A stretch of 64,000 nucleotides of DNA from Isoetes taiwanensis (GCA_021234155.1 JAJEKV010000063.1:7526095-7590094); one strand, 5' to 3'. Shown: positions 34,494 through 46,679, numbered from the stretch's first letter. The notes: generated by a model not told the origin, from the sequence alone. Made by a program: numbers and translations.

Positions 34494-36299
34494 TTTGTAC
34501 CATGAGGGAGTGTATGAAGTCGAATGTACACACATTAGAAAGTATAACCCAAGTTTTGCCAACATTCTATTAAGCGTCCAATATTCTAAAAACATCCCTA
34601 GATCCCCATTGCATTTCTCGTAGATTCCTAAAATTCTACAAAGTTTCTCTTGGATTTCCTAAGATCCTACAAAGATTCCACATTATTCTACAGGGATTCA
34701 CATGAATTTGTTTAAGAATCCCTAGATTCCCTTAAGATTCCCCTATATCCCCTTAGATTCCCTAAGGTTCCTTAAGAATACCCTGAGATTCTCATAAGAT
34801 TCCCCTATGTTTCCCAAAGATTCTCCCAAGGTTCCTTAGATTCGCTTTTAGACTCTATGAAGATTCCCCTAGTCGAGAGTTTTAGCGGTCATGACTCATG
34901 GAGTGCGAAGCTAGAACTTCGTAGAGAAGAAGGAAAGGAATAATTTTCCAAAGATTCTAGGCGCCCTTAGTTTAGAAAAAAAAAGGGTGGTGGAAGGAAA
35001 ACCAAATAGGTTGCCACGTAGTTCACATGACATCAAGCTCGTCCTCATGGTTAAAGATCGAAAGAAAACATGAAAAGAAAGCAAAATATAGCTTTGCCAC
35101 GTTCCACATTAAGGTTTTTCTATAATAAAAGGAAAAAATTGTTGCCATGTAGTTACATCAAGCTCGTCCTCATGGTTAAAGTTTGAAAGAAAACTTGAAA
35201 AGAAAGCAAGATATGCTTGCCACGTTTCACATTAAGATTTTTATATTCTATATTAAAAGGCAAAAAATGCATAAATTAATTACAATGCCACCTCAAAATC
35301 TATATATTAAATATAGATAAGATATAGTGGCAAATAAATGCACATGCCACCTCAACTAACACCTCATGATTACAATATTTAAATGCTTGCATGCACATGT
35401 ATGCCTAACCACATGCATAGGAACTTCTTGTCACCTTCCTCTCTTATAGTTTGAACGATCCAGATTTCACCTTCCCCCATCTAACGGCCCATGTGCATGG
35501 TGCATGGCCCATGCATGTATGTGCATATGTATGCATGTGCACATCGTGCCCATCCATGCATCACATGAGGTGGAATTATAACAACCCTTGATTTTGTCAT
35601 TTGACGGCTAGGATCAATCTCTATGAACATGACCCATGGGATGACAAAATCACACATCGATCACGCTGGCTCCAAATGCGACAAAATAGTGCCAAAGCAC
35701 CACTCCTTAGAAAGGTCTCGACGAGAGGAATCCAACTGGCAGTAGGCCCCACCTTCATCCCCCCCTCGCGCAAGTTCACGGGCCTTCGAAGACGATTAAA
35801 CAGAAGGAAGCTTCCTAGAAAGTCCATTCATAAATACTTTGCCACCTCACTACCTTTTTTTATTAATGAGGGTGTGTTTTTATTAATGAGGGTGCCACCT
35901 CACCTCCTTTAAAAGAAAAAAATCAATTTAATATTAAAAAGTTAATGGCTAGGATTTATGCTCACCTTTTAATCTAACGGTTGAGATCTGCTGCACCAAC
36001 TTTTTTTTTTTGGCACCTTCCTTGCACCTTCTTTACAAAAATCAAGGGCTAGGATTTATTCTCCTCTTTTGATCCAACGGTTTGGGGATGTGGTGCATGC
36101 TCCCATGCATGCCCATGCATGCCCATCATGGCCATCCATGCACCTCAATGAGGTGGCATTATCCCCGGCCTTTCATTTCGCGGATTGGACGGTGGATGAA
36201 TCTCTATGAACATGGGCATGGGATGACAAAACACACATCTAATACGTGTATATATATAATAGATAATAGATATATCTATTATCACTCATATATATACAA

Positions 36300-36560
36300 T
36301 TATATGAGCTCTACCAACATGTTGGTAGAGATTGATCTCTACCGGTCCATCTCGAGATGGGACGGTCCGCATGATGACACCTCAGATCACCCCAAGCAGC
36401 CCCCTGATTTGGGGCTTTTAATCTCGACCCTTGAAATTGGGGCATTTCATCTCGACCGTCCATCTCGCATATTGTGTGTAGAGTGTGTGTAGACATTTTA
36501 ATCCTGGCCGTCCATTCTAGATCTGGACGGCCCACAACGAAAGCCCCAAATTCTAGAGAT
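36300..36560 (+). repeat. CCGTCCAT / GGGGCTTTT modules, copy 3
   Basis: Starts after TATATATACAATTATATG. It holds ACCAACATGTTGGT, a 14-bp palindrome, GATTGATCTCTACC, GTCCATCTCGAGATGG, the hairpin AGCCCCCTGATTTGGGGCT, and then the ATGTGTGTAGAC segment shared with 28083. GAGATTGATCT and CCAAGCAGCCCCCT match 18030-18110. Confidence 0.8.
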
Positions 36561-36569
36561 ATGAATCTA

Positions 36570-36720
36570 AACCGAAGAAGGGCGACCATGGCGTGCCATG
36601 GCTTTGTTTCTTTGTTTGCGCCTCGCAGAAGGCAAATCGCCTCTCATATGGGGCTATCAACTATGGGTTATGAACATCTGGGAATAAAATACGAGTTATT
36701 AATAGAGTTGGATAGCTTAG
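36570..36720 (+). other. candidate first exon, unrecognised
   Basis: Frame with MACHGFVSLFAPRRRQIA and MGYEHLGIKYELLIEL, just downstream of the module at 36300-36560. It runs directly into the GGAA microsatellite. No family recognised. Confidence 0.25.
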
Positions 36721-36747
36721 AAGGAAGGAAGGAAGGAAGGAAGGAAG
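36720..36747. repeat. (GGAA)n microsatellite
   Basis: Six to seven perfect GGAA units. They mark the change from the AT-rich composite repeats to the GC-rich LINE region. Confidence 0.9.
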
Positions 36748-36894
36748 TTACTTTTATCGTCCACGGAGACCAATCGGTCTATGGGACCCAATACAAAACG
36801 CAAAGAAGCGGATTACCGCCCGGATTAAAACCCCCTTAGAAGGGTTTTCGAGGGAAAACCGCGGGCAAAGAATCGCCCGGCCGACAAACCGGTG

Positions 36895-37389
36895 CTAATC
36901 ATATAAAATGCGTAAACATCCCAATATATACCATGCACCACCCCCGTAGTGCCTAGTCACGGAAACCAGCGAGGGCAAAGGTGACTCGGCAGGTCCAAGA
37001 CCTCGGATGTATGACCCTGTGGCACGATCGACGGGTGTGTTCATCGGCAAATGCAAGGGCACGCGTCCAACCGTACTAAGGGGAGCGATCCGCCCGAACT
37101 GATCAACGCTGGGCAACTCGAAAGTGTGAGACTCATCCTCAACGGCACCGCTTGACAAAGACCGACAGAGCCCTCGCCCGGCGGGGCTCCCCAATCCACC
37201 CGCCTGCCTCGATCGCGAAGATGGTGGGCACCGTATGAATGGAGGCAATGAGCCCGCTTTGGCGTGGGTACCGGGAACGAGGTAGAGGCTGTGGGCCCGG
37301 GCTAACACGGGTTGATGTGCTCCCTTGTAATGGGCCATTTTGACTGCTCTAGAGCAATGGGGTCCCGAGCTTGCCAAGGAAACAAGCAT
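36895..37389 (-). pseudogene. LINE 3' region, possible C-terminal coding part
   Basis: A 164-codon frame on the minus strand reads MAHYKGAHQPVLARAHSLYL, LGSPAGRGLCRSLSSGAVED and GGGAWYILGCLRIL. It lies downstream of the reverse transcriptase where LINEs carry a C-terminal or 3' untranslated part. I cannot name a domain in it. Confidence 0.4.
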
Positions 37390-37869
37390 CTAGGTACTCC
37401 CCGCAGTCAGTCCACGATCGGCCGCTACCAACAGACGCGATATCGTTCTCGCGATCGTTCCATCCGGGCGAACCACCGATCTCTCTTTACCCTCCAAACA
37501 GCCCTAAGCCGCGGACTCATGGCCACAAGTAAGCAAAAGGAGCCGAAAGCATCACCCATAGTAACCACTTTGGGGGAAAATAGACGATGTGTCTATCATA
37601 GGCCTGCCAAGCGGCAAGAATCCGATTTCGCGGCCAGTTAATCGATAGGGGATCAAGGTTTCACCCAAGTGCCCGTGCCAAAAAATGCCTTAGACTGCCC
37701 AAGTCATTCCAAGTCGAAAGAGACGTAGGGCCCCAAACCCGACCCGGCATTTAAGGACGGGCTTCACTGCAAGGCGGGAACAGATGTGGACCGGATGGCC
37801 CCAATCATATAGCTCGGCCAGGGGACTGTTGTTCTCAGATTGCATAAAGCTTTCCGGCCCCATTGTCAC

Positions 37870-38770
37870 CTAGCCGGATAGACGCCCCTCCCAAAGCGAG
37901 GAGGGGAACTCCACCCCTAGGTACTTGTAGGTGGGCTGGATTTTACAGGCCGCCCCCGATATGTGAGTGCGTGAGGCATGGGGTGACGGAAGAGGATATG
38001 AGAACCACCTCGGTCTTGGCCAGATTGACGCCAAGATGTCCAGTAGCGACAAAATGTGTCTAGGGCATCCAGGTGAGATCGCGATATCTTCGGGGGTGGT
38101 GGGCCAGCCAACATCGCCCCGCATAGATGAGTGGCTGGATGACCTGGTGCAAAAAGATGTATGCCATCCCCCCCATGCTCGCGAAGCGTGGGCTCTAACC
38201 GATCAATGTAGAGGCCAAAAGTGTCGGGCGAGAGGGGGCAACCCCGCCAGGACTCGATACTACCGGGTAAATGCTTGGTCTGGCCGCATCCCCGCCAAAA
38301 CAACTCTCATACAACCCAGATATGGCATTCTCGCATGCAAATGGAGCCCCCGATTGACGCAGCTTCTAGCCCACAACTTTTCAGGGGACCAGATCAAAAG
38401 CCTTTATGGGTCCACAAAGCAAAGAATACAAGTCCAAGGTGATTCCTATTTGTCTTCAATCGCCCGCAACGTAAAGATATGGTCAATCGTTGAGTGGCTG
38501 GGTCGAAAAGCCCGCTTGCGTGTGAGGGCTCGCGACATCCGCCTGCCTACGCCGGGTCAACTGGCCGCCGAGAATGCCGCCCAACGGTTTGGCAAATACC
38601 GAACCCGACCATGATCGTCCTGGGTGAATTGGCCTGGGATTATTGGGTCGCCCGCTTTGTGAATGGGAACAACCCCGCTTAGGTCCATTGTCTGGGGAAA
38701 CCCTCCCCGCAATGCTCGCTGAACAGTGGTAGTGAGGACCGCAAGACAAGCTGCCGCCCCGCCCACTTGA
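37870..38770 (-). pseudogene. LINE reverse transcriptase remnant
   Basis: Reading down the minus strand through several frames: VVPIHKAGDP (38.62 kb), then SVFAKPLGGILGGQLT and HTQAGFS, then HIFTLRAIEDK (about 38.43 kb), CFVDP-stop-KAFDLVP (catalytic motif A region, D retained), GCPLSPDTFGLYIDRLE (about 38.21 kb, motif B) and HLDALDTFCRYW. The YADD motif C should lie near 38.08-38.12 kb; one frame has AMLAGPPPP and another EDIAIS, so it is lost or split. At least five frameshifts or stops. The motif order RT2-RT5 is clear. Confidence 0.85.
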
Positions 38771-39270
38771 GTAACTCTACCGCGATACCATCCAGGTCAC
38801 CGCCTTCCCATTAGCTAGCCGCAGGTGCCCTCCTCAACATCCTCATCCACGAACCAATGGGGGCCATCCCGGGGGGGTATATGCATCGCCCCGGGGCGGG
38901 TCATAGAGCCGCCGTAGTATCGCTCCCATCGCCCCGTGTGATGTCCCCGAGGGTCGGGTCGGCCTCAAGCACTCAAGGCCAAAAGGTTCGAGGATGAGTG
39001 TCCAGCAGTCAACATCTCCCCCGATGCTTGGCAAGGTATCGCTACTTTGTGTCCTTCCGATGGGCGGTGATCGGTGGTGGCCTCGCAGTTTTGCAATGGA
39101 TCCAGATGTGACGAGCCGCCGCTATGCTTTACACCGCGATCAAACCATCGTTACGCTGGAATGTTGCCGACCCCGAAGGGCGACGCTGGGGTCCGCCAGC
39201 ACCCGGTCCACGTGATCCCGTAATAGCGGTCGTACCGGTCCGTCACGCTTCTAGTGTGGAGGTCGCAGAA

Positions 39271-40230
39271 TTACCGGGAGGGCGCTTCATGAGCATCTTG
39301 GCCAGAAGTCCTCCGCCTCGCCATAATCGAAGTCTCAACCGAGGACTCCGCGAGGGTCGGTATAGTGGGGTTCCGCGGCTCGCCAAACCAGTCCAAATAA
39401 AGTGGGAGGTGATCTCGAGTCGACCTCCTCATCCCGATCGCCTCTGGCTCACCCGAAACGCATCGATGAGATGCATATCTTGCGAAACCAAGCACATAGT
39501 CCACCACACTAGACCCTCCCCCCGATTGTCCCGTCTCGCATGTGCACTGGCGGTGAATCGCCACCGCGGAAAGGCCATTGCAAATTATCAAGTCAAAATG
39601 CCACATAGCAGAGCAACCGTCACAAAGCGAAAGTGACTGGCCGGGCCATCCCACCCGCGGCCAAAGCATAGGGCGAAGTGCAGGACATCGCCGGGCCGAG
39701 GGGGGTCAAGTCGCATGGGCTGCTCTACCGTCCGTCCGCATTGAAATCTCCAAGAAGGACGACTCTACCCAACTGGCCGATGCCGCCAGATGTCATCATA
39801 TAGATCGACATACGGGTCCATCCTATCCGTGACGGGGTGGTCGCGATAGAAGGTGCCTTTCAAGGTGAGGGAAATAACAGCGCCGTAAAAAAGAGGGTTG
39901 CCACCGGTATTATGCACACGAACCCGTGGCACCGGCCAGGTCCGGTCTGCCTTCCTCGAGGGTAACCGAATGTGCCAAGGTTGTCCGGTAGTAGCAAGCC
40001 ACTCCACCATGACCCCGCCGCCCCGCATGTGTATTGAAGACCGAAATGTTGGTAACCCTAAGAAATCGTAGCTGCGGTCCAAAGATGCTCCCATGTTCCA
40101 TGAGGAAGATGAGATCCATACCGGCCGCCCACTGAAGTTCGGGACCGGCCCCCTTCTCGCCAAGGGAAGCCTCGACAGTTTCCATGAGACCACCCGAGAC
40201 ACAATTCCTATTTGTCGCCATAGGATGGTA
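39271..40230 (-). pseudogene. LINE AP-endonuclease remnant
   Basis: Minus-strand frames together give DLIFLMEHGS, GRRGHGGVACYYRTTLA (GGVA-Y), GQLGRVVLLGDFNADGR (39.73-39.77 kb; GDFNA is the catalytic motif), LIICNGLS (N-G) and SGGGSSVVDYVLGF (S-x-x-DY). These are the ordered motifs of the exonuclease-endonuclease-phosphatase domain that nicks the target DNA. The pieces lie in three different frames, so the gene is dead. It precedes the reverse transcriptase as expected. Confidence 0.85.
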
Positions 40231-40499
40231 TGCGCACTGAAGTGCTGGGAGGACTCGAAGCAGAGAGGTCGAGTGGGAGAGGTAGATGGAGCCGAGGCAA
40301 AGATGTGGTCAGAGGGTGTGGGCCGCGAGGAGCAGGAGTAGGAGCAGGAGAAGGGGGGGCCGGTAGTAGAAGCGTAAGGTGGCGCAAGCCGCGGGTTGGG
40401 GCTGGGTCCGCAAAGAGCGTGGTCGTAAAAAAATGTGCATCCCCGGCGAACCAATCCCCCGCTGCACCCCCTCGCTGGCTTAACGCCTCCGACCCCCGA

Positions 40500-41720
40500 C
40501 AAGCTCCCCGCTCAAAGCGGCCTCCCGCTGCACGGGTGTGAGGTCCTGGCCCACATACGTGGATGTCCCTTCAACATCCGCCCCGGGCGCACATGGCATC
40601 ACGCACTGCATCCGCAACCGCGGAATATGACAACGCGGCACGGGCCGGGCGCCGAGCCCCATGCCGCCGCTTCGAGAAATGTGAATCGCCTCGTGAATGT
40701 CATCCGATCGAGAATGTGTGTTCTGATGTTGTGGGCGCAGACTCTCCCCCGCCGCTTCCGCATACCTCGAACTACCGTGATTGGGCTCTCCGCCAAGGCC
40801 TCGAGTTCCCTGGCCTCGCGGTCCAAGGTGGGCTAAGGTGGGTCCTCCGTGGCCGGGGTGGTGGTGGTGGTCGGATGGCGGAGTGACGAGTGTGGCCGGG
40901 GGCAAAGCTATGGGACGGGTCGTGGGCCGGAGGCGGAGGCCGTGGATATGATAGCTGGCCCCAGCCGCCGTTTCCGGCCCCGGTGGAAGTTTGGAGCACA
41001 ATTCCCTTGGCAGAGCCCGGCCGCCGCTTGGCCATCTCCCCGGCCCGCGACCGGCCAAGTACCGACTATGAACCCTGTGAGGGGAACCCCTCGCTGCCTG
41101 GCGGATGGTTGCCCGCACCGGAGCCCAGCGCTCGAGTAGCCAGAATGCTCTCGAGCCCCCAAAGACCCGCGCCGAGGAGCTTCTTTTTCCGTCTTACTCG
41201 AAGATCCCGGGCGCAGTTACGTCTGCGCAAAAGCGACACTGTACTCCCCGATGCCATGGTGGTGGTTGCCTCTACCTCGGTTGGCGAGGCAGTGACCATC
41301 GCGTCTCTCGATTGGCGCTCCCTCTCGTGTCATGGTGTCGAGTGATGAACACGAGTCTGGCGGGCCGCATGTCGGCAACCTCTGCACGGCTGCTGGCTTC
41401 GAGGGTGTGCAAGGCCAAGGCCATCTTCCACATGCGGCGTCGCGGGTCTCGCTTTGTGATCACGGTTCTTTCGACCGATTTGCCTTTTGAGCACATGGGA
41501 TAGGGACTCCATCTCCAACGCCATACCCGGCCGGGTGCACCTTGTTAACCTCAATACGAGCAATTGTTAGCCTCCATTCCCGCTTTGGCGTGGCTCTCAA
41601 TTCTCTTGGGGCGAGGAGTTCCTATGTGTGCGGTAATTAATCCCCAGGTAGGGCTGGCCTCGTGAGAGGGGCTTAGCCTTAGCCCGAGCCTCCTTCTTCA
41701 TGGAGGATGACTCTCCCCGG
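40500..41720 (-). pseudogene. possible LINE ORF1 region
   Basis: Upstream of the endonuclease, minus-strand frames contain MKKEARAKAKPLSRGQ (about 41.66-41.70 kb) and RMWKMALALHTLEASSRAEV (about 41.40 kb), which read like protein. Other long frames here are proline/arginine-rich and probably reflect the high GC content. No zinc finger or RRM could be confirmed. ORF1 proteins normally package the element RNA. The 5' boundary of the LINE is uncertain. Confidence 0.35.
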
Positions 41721-42108
41721 CCCATGATGGTCGACGGGACCGTTTGTTAGGCGGGCCCTCGCCTTTGGTTTCCCTGCCGCCCATCTTCTCGTGGGCCATG
41801 ACTCCCAAAGTTTGAGGGATCTCGGCCGCGGAAAGGGTGCCTAGAATTGAATTTGGGGGCTCAAGAACGGGCAGAGCACCTTTTGGGCTAGTCAATCTAA
41901 ACCCTTTCGAATATTTACTTACTAAAACATACGCTAATCCCTATATTGGTGTCGACTTTCATCAACAACACCATCAGGAACTAGGGTATGAATTAGTAAA
42001 ACATTCTCGTAACCTTCAATAAGAGTACAACACACACCTTTCAACACCGTGGCCAAGACCAACAACGGCATCGCGAGGGCTATACTTCTCAAAGAAGGAA
42101 GAAGAAGG

Positions 42109-42650
42109 GCTGCCACAAAACCCCTAGCACACAGCCCGGAAAACAGCAGATTTGAGCACTGAAACAAAGACAAGCATGCAGGTACCATATACCGCTGGAA
42201 AGCTCTCTGAACCAGCTTTCCAACAAGCCCAAGCACATGAAAATCTGACAACCGGATGTGAGAGATATGCAGTCGGGTCAAAGTGTCTATGGCTGCCACG
42301 AAACCCTAGCACACAGCCCGGAAAAAACAGCAGATTTGAGCACTGAAACAAAGACAAGCATGCAAGTACCATACACCGTTGGAAAGCTCTCTGAACCAGC
42401 TTTCCAACAAGCCCAAGCACATGAAAATCGACAATCGGATGTGAGAGATACAAATCCGTCAAAGTGTCTATGGGCTGCCACAGAAACCCTAGCACACAGC
42501 CCGGAAAATAGCAGATTTGAGCACTGAAACAAAGACAAGCATGCAAATACCATACACCGTTGTAAAGCTCTCTGAACCAGCTTTCCAACAAGCCCAAGCA
42601 CATGAAAATCTGACACCGGATGTGAGAGATATGACCGATCAAAATTCTGC
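42109..42650 (+). repeat. 182-bp tandem repeat, 3 copies
   Basis: AAACCCTAGCACACAGCCCG starts each unit, at about 42118, 42301 and 42483. Each unit includes GCAGATTTGAGCACTGAAAC, GGAAAGCTCTCTGAACCAGC and GGATGTGAGAGATA. Copies differ by a few bases. The minus-strand open frames here (repeated FHVLGLVGKLV peptide) arise from the repeat. Confidence 0.95.
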
Positions 42651-42769
42651 CGCCTTCAGGAGGGAAGTAGAATTGAGTTAGAAGTCATCGCTAAATGACA
42701 AAATTCTGTTTGTTCAAGTCGAATTCAGGTATCATAATCTACTGATTTGTCATCATATCCTCTCGCACA

Positions 42770-42870
42770 AATGGTAGTATGCATCTAGTTAAAGTTAAAT
42801 TCCTTGACTAATAGCCATTCAATGAAGCTCGCCATCATCTATTAGAACTTCTCGGTGAAGACTCCAGTTA
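42770..42870 (-). repeat. relic of the polymerase-fragment tail, copy E
   Basis: On the minus strand GAAGTTCTAATAGATGATGG, then CGAGCTTCATTGAATGGCTA matches the tail and flank after the polymerase fragment in copies B and C (GTTCTAATAAACAATGGTGA, GCTTCATCTAATGGCTATC). It is a short inverted relic. Confidence 0.7.
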
Positions 42871-43690
42871 ATAATACCACTACCCCTACTGGATAGAGTA
42901 ATGGTTAGCCCATCAAATGAGCTTTAGAAAATTAAGCAATGTTAAACGCATTATAATTGACCTACAATAGTGAAGATAGAGATGAAATGCTAATGTGATA
43001 AAGAGCTCTTACGAACATGTTCATTGCATTGATAGAGGATGGCATCTTACATACAACAACCACTTCCTTAAGCTTATGCCCATAGCTTGTGATTGCAAAA
43101 AATGTAAGTATTTCCTTTAACATATAGTGATGAAGGCCAGCACCAAATGCCCTCATTCAAAATGAAGCAGGAAGAGGACAAATGCATGGTAGACAATTTT
43201 GGGTGGCTAGAATGGAACCTGTAAGGTTTGATGTTGTTCATAAATACTGAGTGTGAGATTGTCAAAGCTAGGATATTGAAAAAGTAACGATTATTGTATT
43301 AAATGGTCGTGAAACAAACAATCCTTAGGAGAGATAGATAGTATTCTTAGGGAAAGTGGCATTAAGATAGGAAGGCCAATGACCACATGAATTGTGGGTA
43401 AGTTACATGTTTACAAATATCCTTGATAAACTTACATCTTAGATTTTAGAGTTTAGGCATTTTTGATGAATGTGACGAGTGAAAAACTATACCAAGTGTT
43501 GAGATATAACTTGGATTTGTATTCCTTAACCTCAATGAGTCTAGAGGATACAATATTAGTGATGTGTTAATCATATATTGTAATGGCTTGGGGTTGTTTG
43601 TGAAAATTAGTAGGGTGAGCTTGTCGAAACACCGATCAATATGGTGATGTTGCCAAGGTCGAGAAGAGGAGGTAGAACATTATTGGTTCG
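42871..43690. other. no gene recognised
   Basis: AT-rich DNA with short open frames only; nothing recognised. Confidence 0.55.
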
Positions 43691-43843
43691 AAAAAGCCAC
43701 AACACTAGGGATAAATTATTGTAGAGGGATAAATGTACATAAATTATTAAGAGGCAATCTAACATTGATATAATGCGAAAAAGCCACAGCAGGGATAAAT
43801 GTACATAAATTATTAAGAGGCAATCTAACTTTGATATAATGCA
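43691..43843 (+). repeat. tandem duplication, 2 copies
   Basis: GAAAAAGCCACA, GGGATAAATGTACATAAATT and ATTAAGAGGCAATCTAAC occur twice. The first copy has an extra ACTAGGGATAAATTATTGTA piece. Confidence 0.85.
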
Positions 43844-44016
43844 ATGATTGCAAATTTTGCCAAACATGAAAATGCGTAATGCACCTTTACCCCGATAAAG
43901 TTCGAAAGGTTCATTTTTGGAATTCTTATTCAACATCTAGGACTTACATATTTAAACATAAATGCATAATAGCATTAATTTCCATAGGAGTTCATTAGTA
44001 ACACCAGAAGTAAAGG

Positions 44017-44280
44017 GTGTCCTATGGGGGGGTGAATCTTTGTAGAGATTCATCCCAGCCGTCCATTTTCTGAGGTGGCGCGACAATAGCCCTTGGATTT
44101 GATGGGGGGGCATGCATGGGGCATGCATGGGCCATGCACCCCATCCCTGGGCCGTCGATCGGGCACGTGAGAAATCGTGGTCCTTGATTTCTTTTAGGGA
44201 AGGTGCAAGGAAAGTGCCCCCTTATTTGAGGCTTTTGATATGGACCTTTGGATTTGAAGATTTCATCTCGGCCATCGATT
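44017..44280 (+). repeat. CCGTCCAT / GGGGCTTTT modules, copy 4
   Basis: Matches 17807-18016 almost exactly with one 12-mer (GGGGCATGCATG) fewer, and continues with CCCCCTTATTTGAGGCTTTTGA (related to the hairpin module). Here no (AT)n tract precedes the module. It stands about 165 bp upstream of a GC-richer stretch with an ATG at 44444. Confidence 0.85.
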
Positions 44281-44384
44281 AGTAACTCATTGAATTTAAT
44301 AATGTTGGCATTATATTTAATGTTGGCACATTATTATAATTAATGTAGGTAGCGTAGTGGCAAGGGAAAAAAAAAAATTGTGTG

Positions 44385-46060
44385 TAGATGTGTGTAGAGT
44401 CTACCCCTGTGGCTTTCCTTGGGGTTCAGTCGATTGGAGCAGCAATGGTGACGGAGGAGGTAGATCCTTTTCTGTCGCTGTTACAAATCCGACCGATCGA
44501 TCTGCTCCTCTGGCCAAGTTAAGCTTGGGATCTTGCCGTTTTTGTTATCTTGGTTTTTCTTGCCATGCATATGAAGTATTCCAGCGTCTATGACTCTGCC
44601 GGACTGTAAGATCGAGCCACTGCAGCTTGGTTGCTCTAAATCAATTCACCCATTTCCAAATCTCGAATCTCGAATCTCATGGCCTACTGTTGCCGAAACC
44701 GTCTGATGTTGCCGAAACCGTCTACATCGGCCGACGGCCACATGGAAAATTTGCCTGCCGCTTCCTATTGTTGATTGGGATTAAAACGATTGCGCTTCAC
44801 TGTGCCTGTCTTCCACAGCTCAAGACAAAAGAGTTTATTTTATATTGTGTTTCGTCAGCTTAGAATATTTACAGGTTGGGTCCACATCTCCTTTCAACGA
44901 AAACGATAATATGGGTTCAAGATGTTATCAGATTGATTCAAGCCTTCCTCATGCCTTCAATATGTTTGCAGCTGTAGCCTTCATTTCATTGTGTCTCAAC
45001 AAGGAATGGCTTTGCAAATTTTCTGTGTCAAGAAAGGGGAACTGTGCAACTTGATTTGTTTCAAGACCAAAGATATTGGTGAGATACCTTTCTTATGTAC
45101 ATGTGGTGACAAATTTCCGGTCATTTAGGAGAGCAGCAAAAGAAGTTAAAGCCATGAAATTAAAAGATGGTGATAAGAATGCTGCCATCATTCAAGGAAG
45201 CAGTTTAAGGGAAAGAAAGCAGGTTAGTGTTGTCCATTATACTGTATTTCATTTCAAACAAGTAATCGTGTTTCTGTTCCAGAAGTGAAGAAAGCATAGG
45301 GCCTTGGCTTCTTTCAACAAACAGACGAATTTCTATGATACTTCATAATAAAGAACCCAGGTTTTCTTCAAATATGGGCAATCCTAGTAACAGTACTCTT
45401 ACTTGAAGCCCTTCCACTGTGGAATTTGTGGAATGTGGCTGACATATAACGGCTTGACCCAAAATTTGCTGGCATTGTGCATATCAGATTAAGGTTGAAG
45501 ATTGCTTATTTTTGCATTGCTAATCTTGTGGATCATGAATTTCAAACTCTTCAATTCTTATAGAACATATTTGAGAACCTGTTGTCAATGCAAATATCGA
45601 TCTTAATCATTTCATCCTGTGCAATTTATTTTCTATTGGCTTTCCTATTTTATTTTATGGCTTATATATTCAGATCTGGGAAGAGCTTCAATGGCAAACT
45701 GGGGGTTTAAGAGGACATATCTCTACACTTGTTATGTGTTCTGAGCGAAAGTGTATAAACTGATGTCAGGAACAAAGCTTGCTGAGGACTGCCGAAAATG
45801 TGCAGAAAATATGCAACCCAAAGTCCTGGTGCCAACGGTGCTCTTGCCAAAGCTGGAATATGTTATGGCAATGCAGGGGGTCATGGTGCTGGTATTTGAG
45901 TTGATTTATTCAATGTATGCTTATAGGGCTGATGTCAAAATTCAGCTGGGTTTGAACCGGAGCTTTCATATGCCACAGACGTATTGTAGATTGACTGCAA
46001 ATCTGCCGGCTCTTGCCAATTTGCTGGTAAGATCTAGATTGAACAGCTTCTAGTGTGATA
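44385..46060 (+). pseudogene. unrecognised gene fragment with several possible exons
   Basis: Protein-like stretches alternate with intron-like DNA. At 44444 MVTEEVDPFLSLLQIRPIDL opens after the module. At about 45125-45222 RRAAKEVKAMKLKDGDKNAA and GSSLRERKQ end at a donor (CAG|GTTAGTG). At 45762-45875 MSGTKLAEDCRKCAENMQP continues to LLPKLEYVMAMQ. At 45928-46026, between an acceptor (CTTATAG) and a donor (GCTG|GTAAGATC), ADVKIQLGLNRSFHMPQTYC is followed by LTANLPALANLL. I do not recognise the family and cannot show that the exons join in frame. It may be a captured host gene, like the carrier fragment at 29.9 kb. Confidence 0.35.
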
Positions 46061-46679
46061 CAAAGATCAGATATAAAGAATGATAGGCCCCTTTGTTTTC
46101 TAATGACGACGTGAGTTTCTAATGATGATATGAGTTTCTATGCTGAAGCTGCAACACATTTCCTAGGTAATTCTTGCAGGAGCAATAGGGCTTTTGGACG
46201 CCAGCATTGTGTGGTAATTTTCTTTCATGAAATTTTAAATTCATTGGTATTGTTAGATTCAGAAAATGATGAATTGTATGCTATCCGCACCTTCGAATGA
46301 CAGGGCAGAATGCACCAATGCATGTATGAAAGGTCTTTGTTTTCTTATCGATCCTTCTTTGACTTGTTTGATCCAGATTGTATTTGGTTTATGTTGGCTA
46401 AAATTGAAACAACTCGTTGTGTTTTAAGTCTTGACAGTGTTTCTGTGACTTGGATAGCTTTGTTGCAGTTTACAGAGAGCTCTAGGTGCCATATTTAGTT
46501 ATACCCAATTAACATTGCAGGTTAATCTATTGCATCTTCAACATATTGCCTTGCTTGACTCTTGATTATTTACTTCAGTACGTATTGTCTTTCTTAGTTT
46601 TTGCAGGCCCTAGTCTACATGCCAGTTGCACATTACTAAAATGAATGCAATCTACAGGTACATTTTGTAAATTATGTAT

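Larger units (their letters stand above)
33626..36245 (+). mobile_element. composite repeat, copy C, with polymerase fragment
   Basis: Nearly identical to copy B in order and sequence, with a shorter (AT)n and scattered small differences (TTAA against GAA near 34317; ACTGGCAGTAGG near 35735). It lacks the extra Pol-tail duplicate found upstream of copy B. The left flank is CATGAACCCATTCATA, a form of the boundary motif; the right end is ACACATCTAATACGTGTATA. Confidence 0.85.
36890..41720 (-). mobile_element. decayed LINE (non-LTR retrotransposon)
   Basis: On the minus strand: a possible ORF1 region (41.7-40.5 kb), an AP-type endonuclease (40.23-39.27 kb), a reverse transcriptase (38.77-37.87 kb) and a 3' part to about 36.9 kb. 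The region is far richer in GC and CpG than its surroundings. Every domain has several frameshifts or stops. LINEs copy their RNA into a nicked chromosomal target (target-primed reverse transcription). No poly(A) tail or target duplication was found. The clade is not certain; the RT motifs resemble LINEs abundant in non-seed plants. Confidence 0.85.

Noticed and set aside
36311-36589. Minus-strand frame over the CCGTCCAT module
   Set aside because: Lies entirely in the repeat module, which shows no coding conservation between copies.
40480-41118. Long Pro/Arg/Gly-rich frames in the GC-rich block
   Set aside because: High GC lengthens open frames on both strands; only the stretches matching LINE motifs were kept.
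42124-42642. 172-codon minus-strand frame with repeated FHVLGLVGKLV peptides
   Set aside because: Created by the 182-bp tandem repeat; copies shift frame relative to each other.
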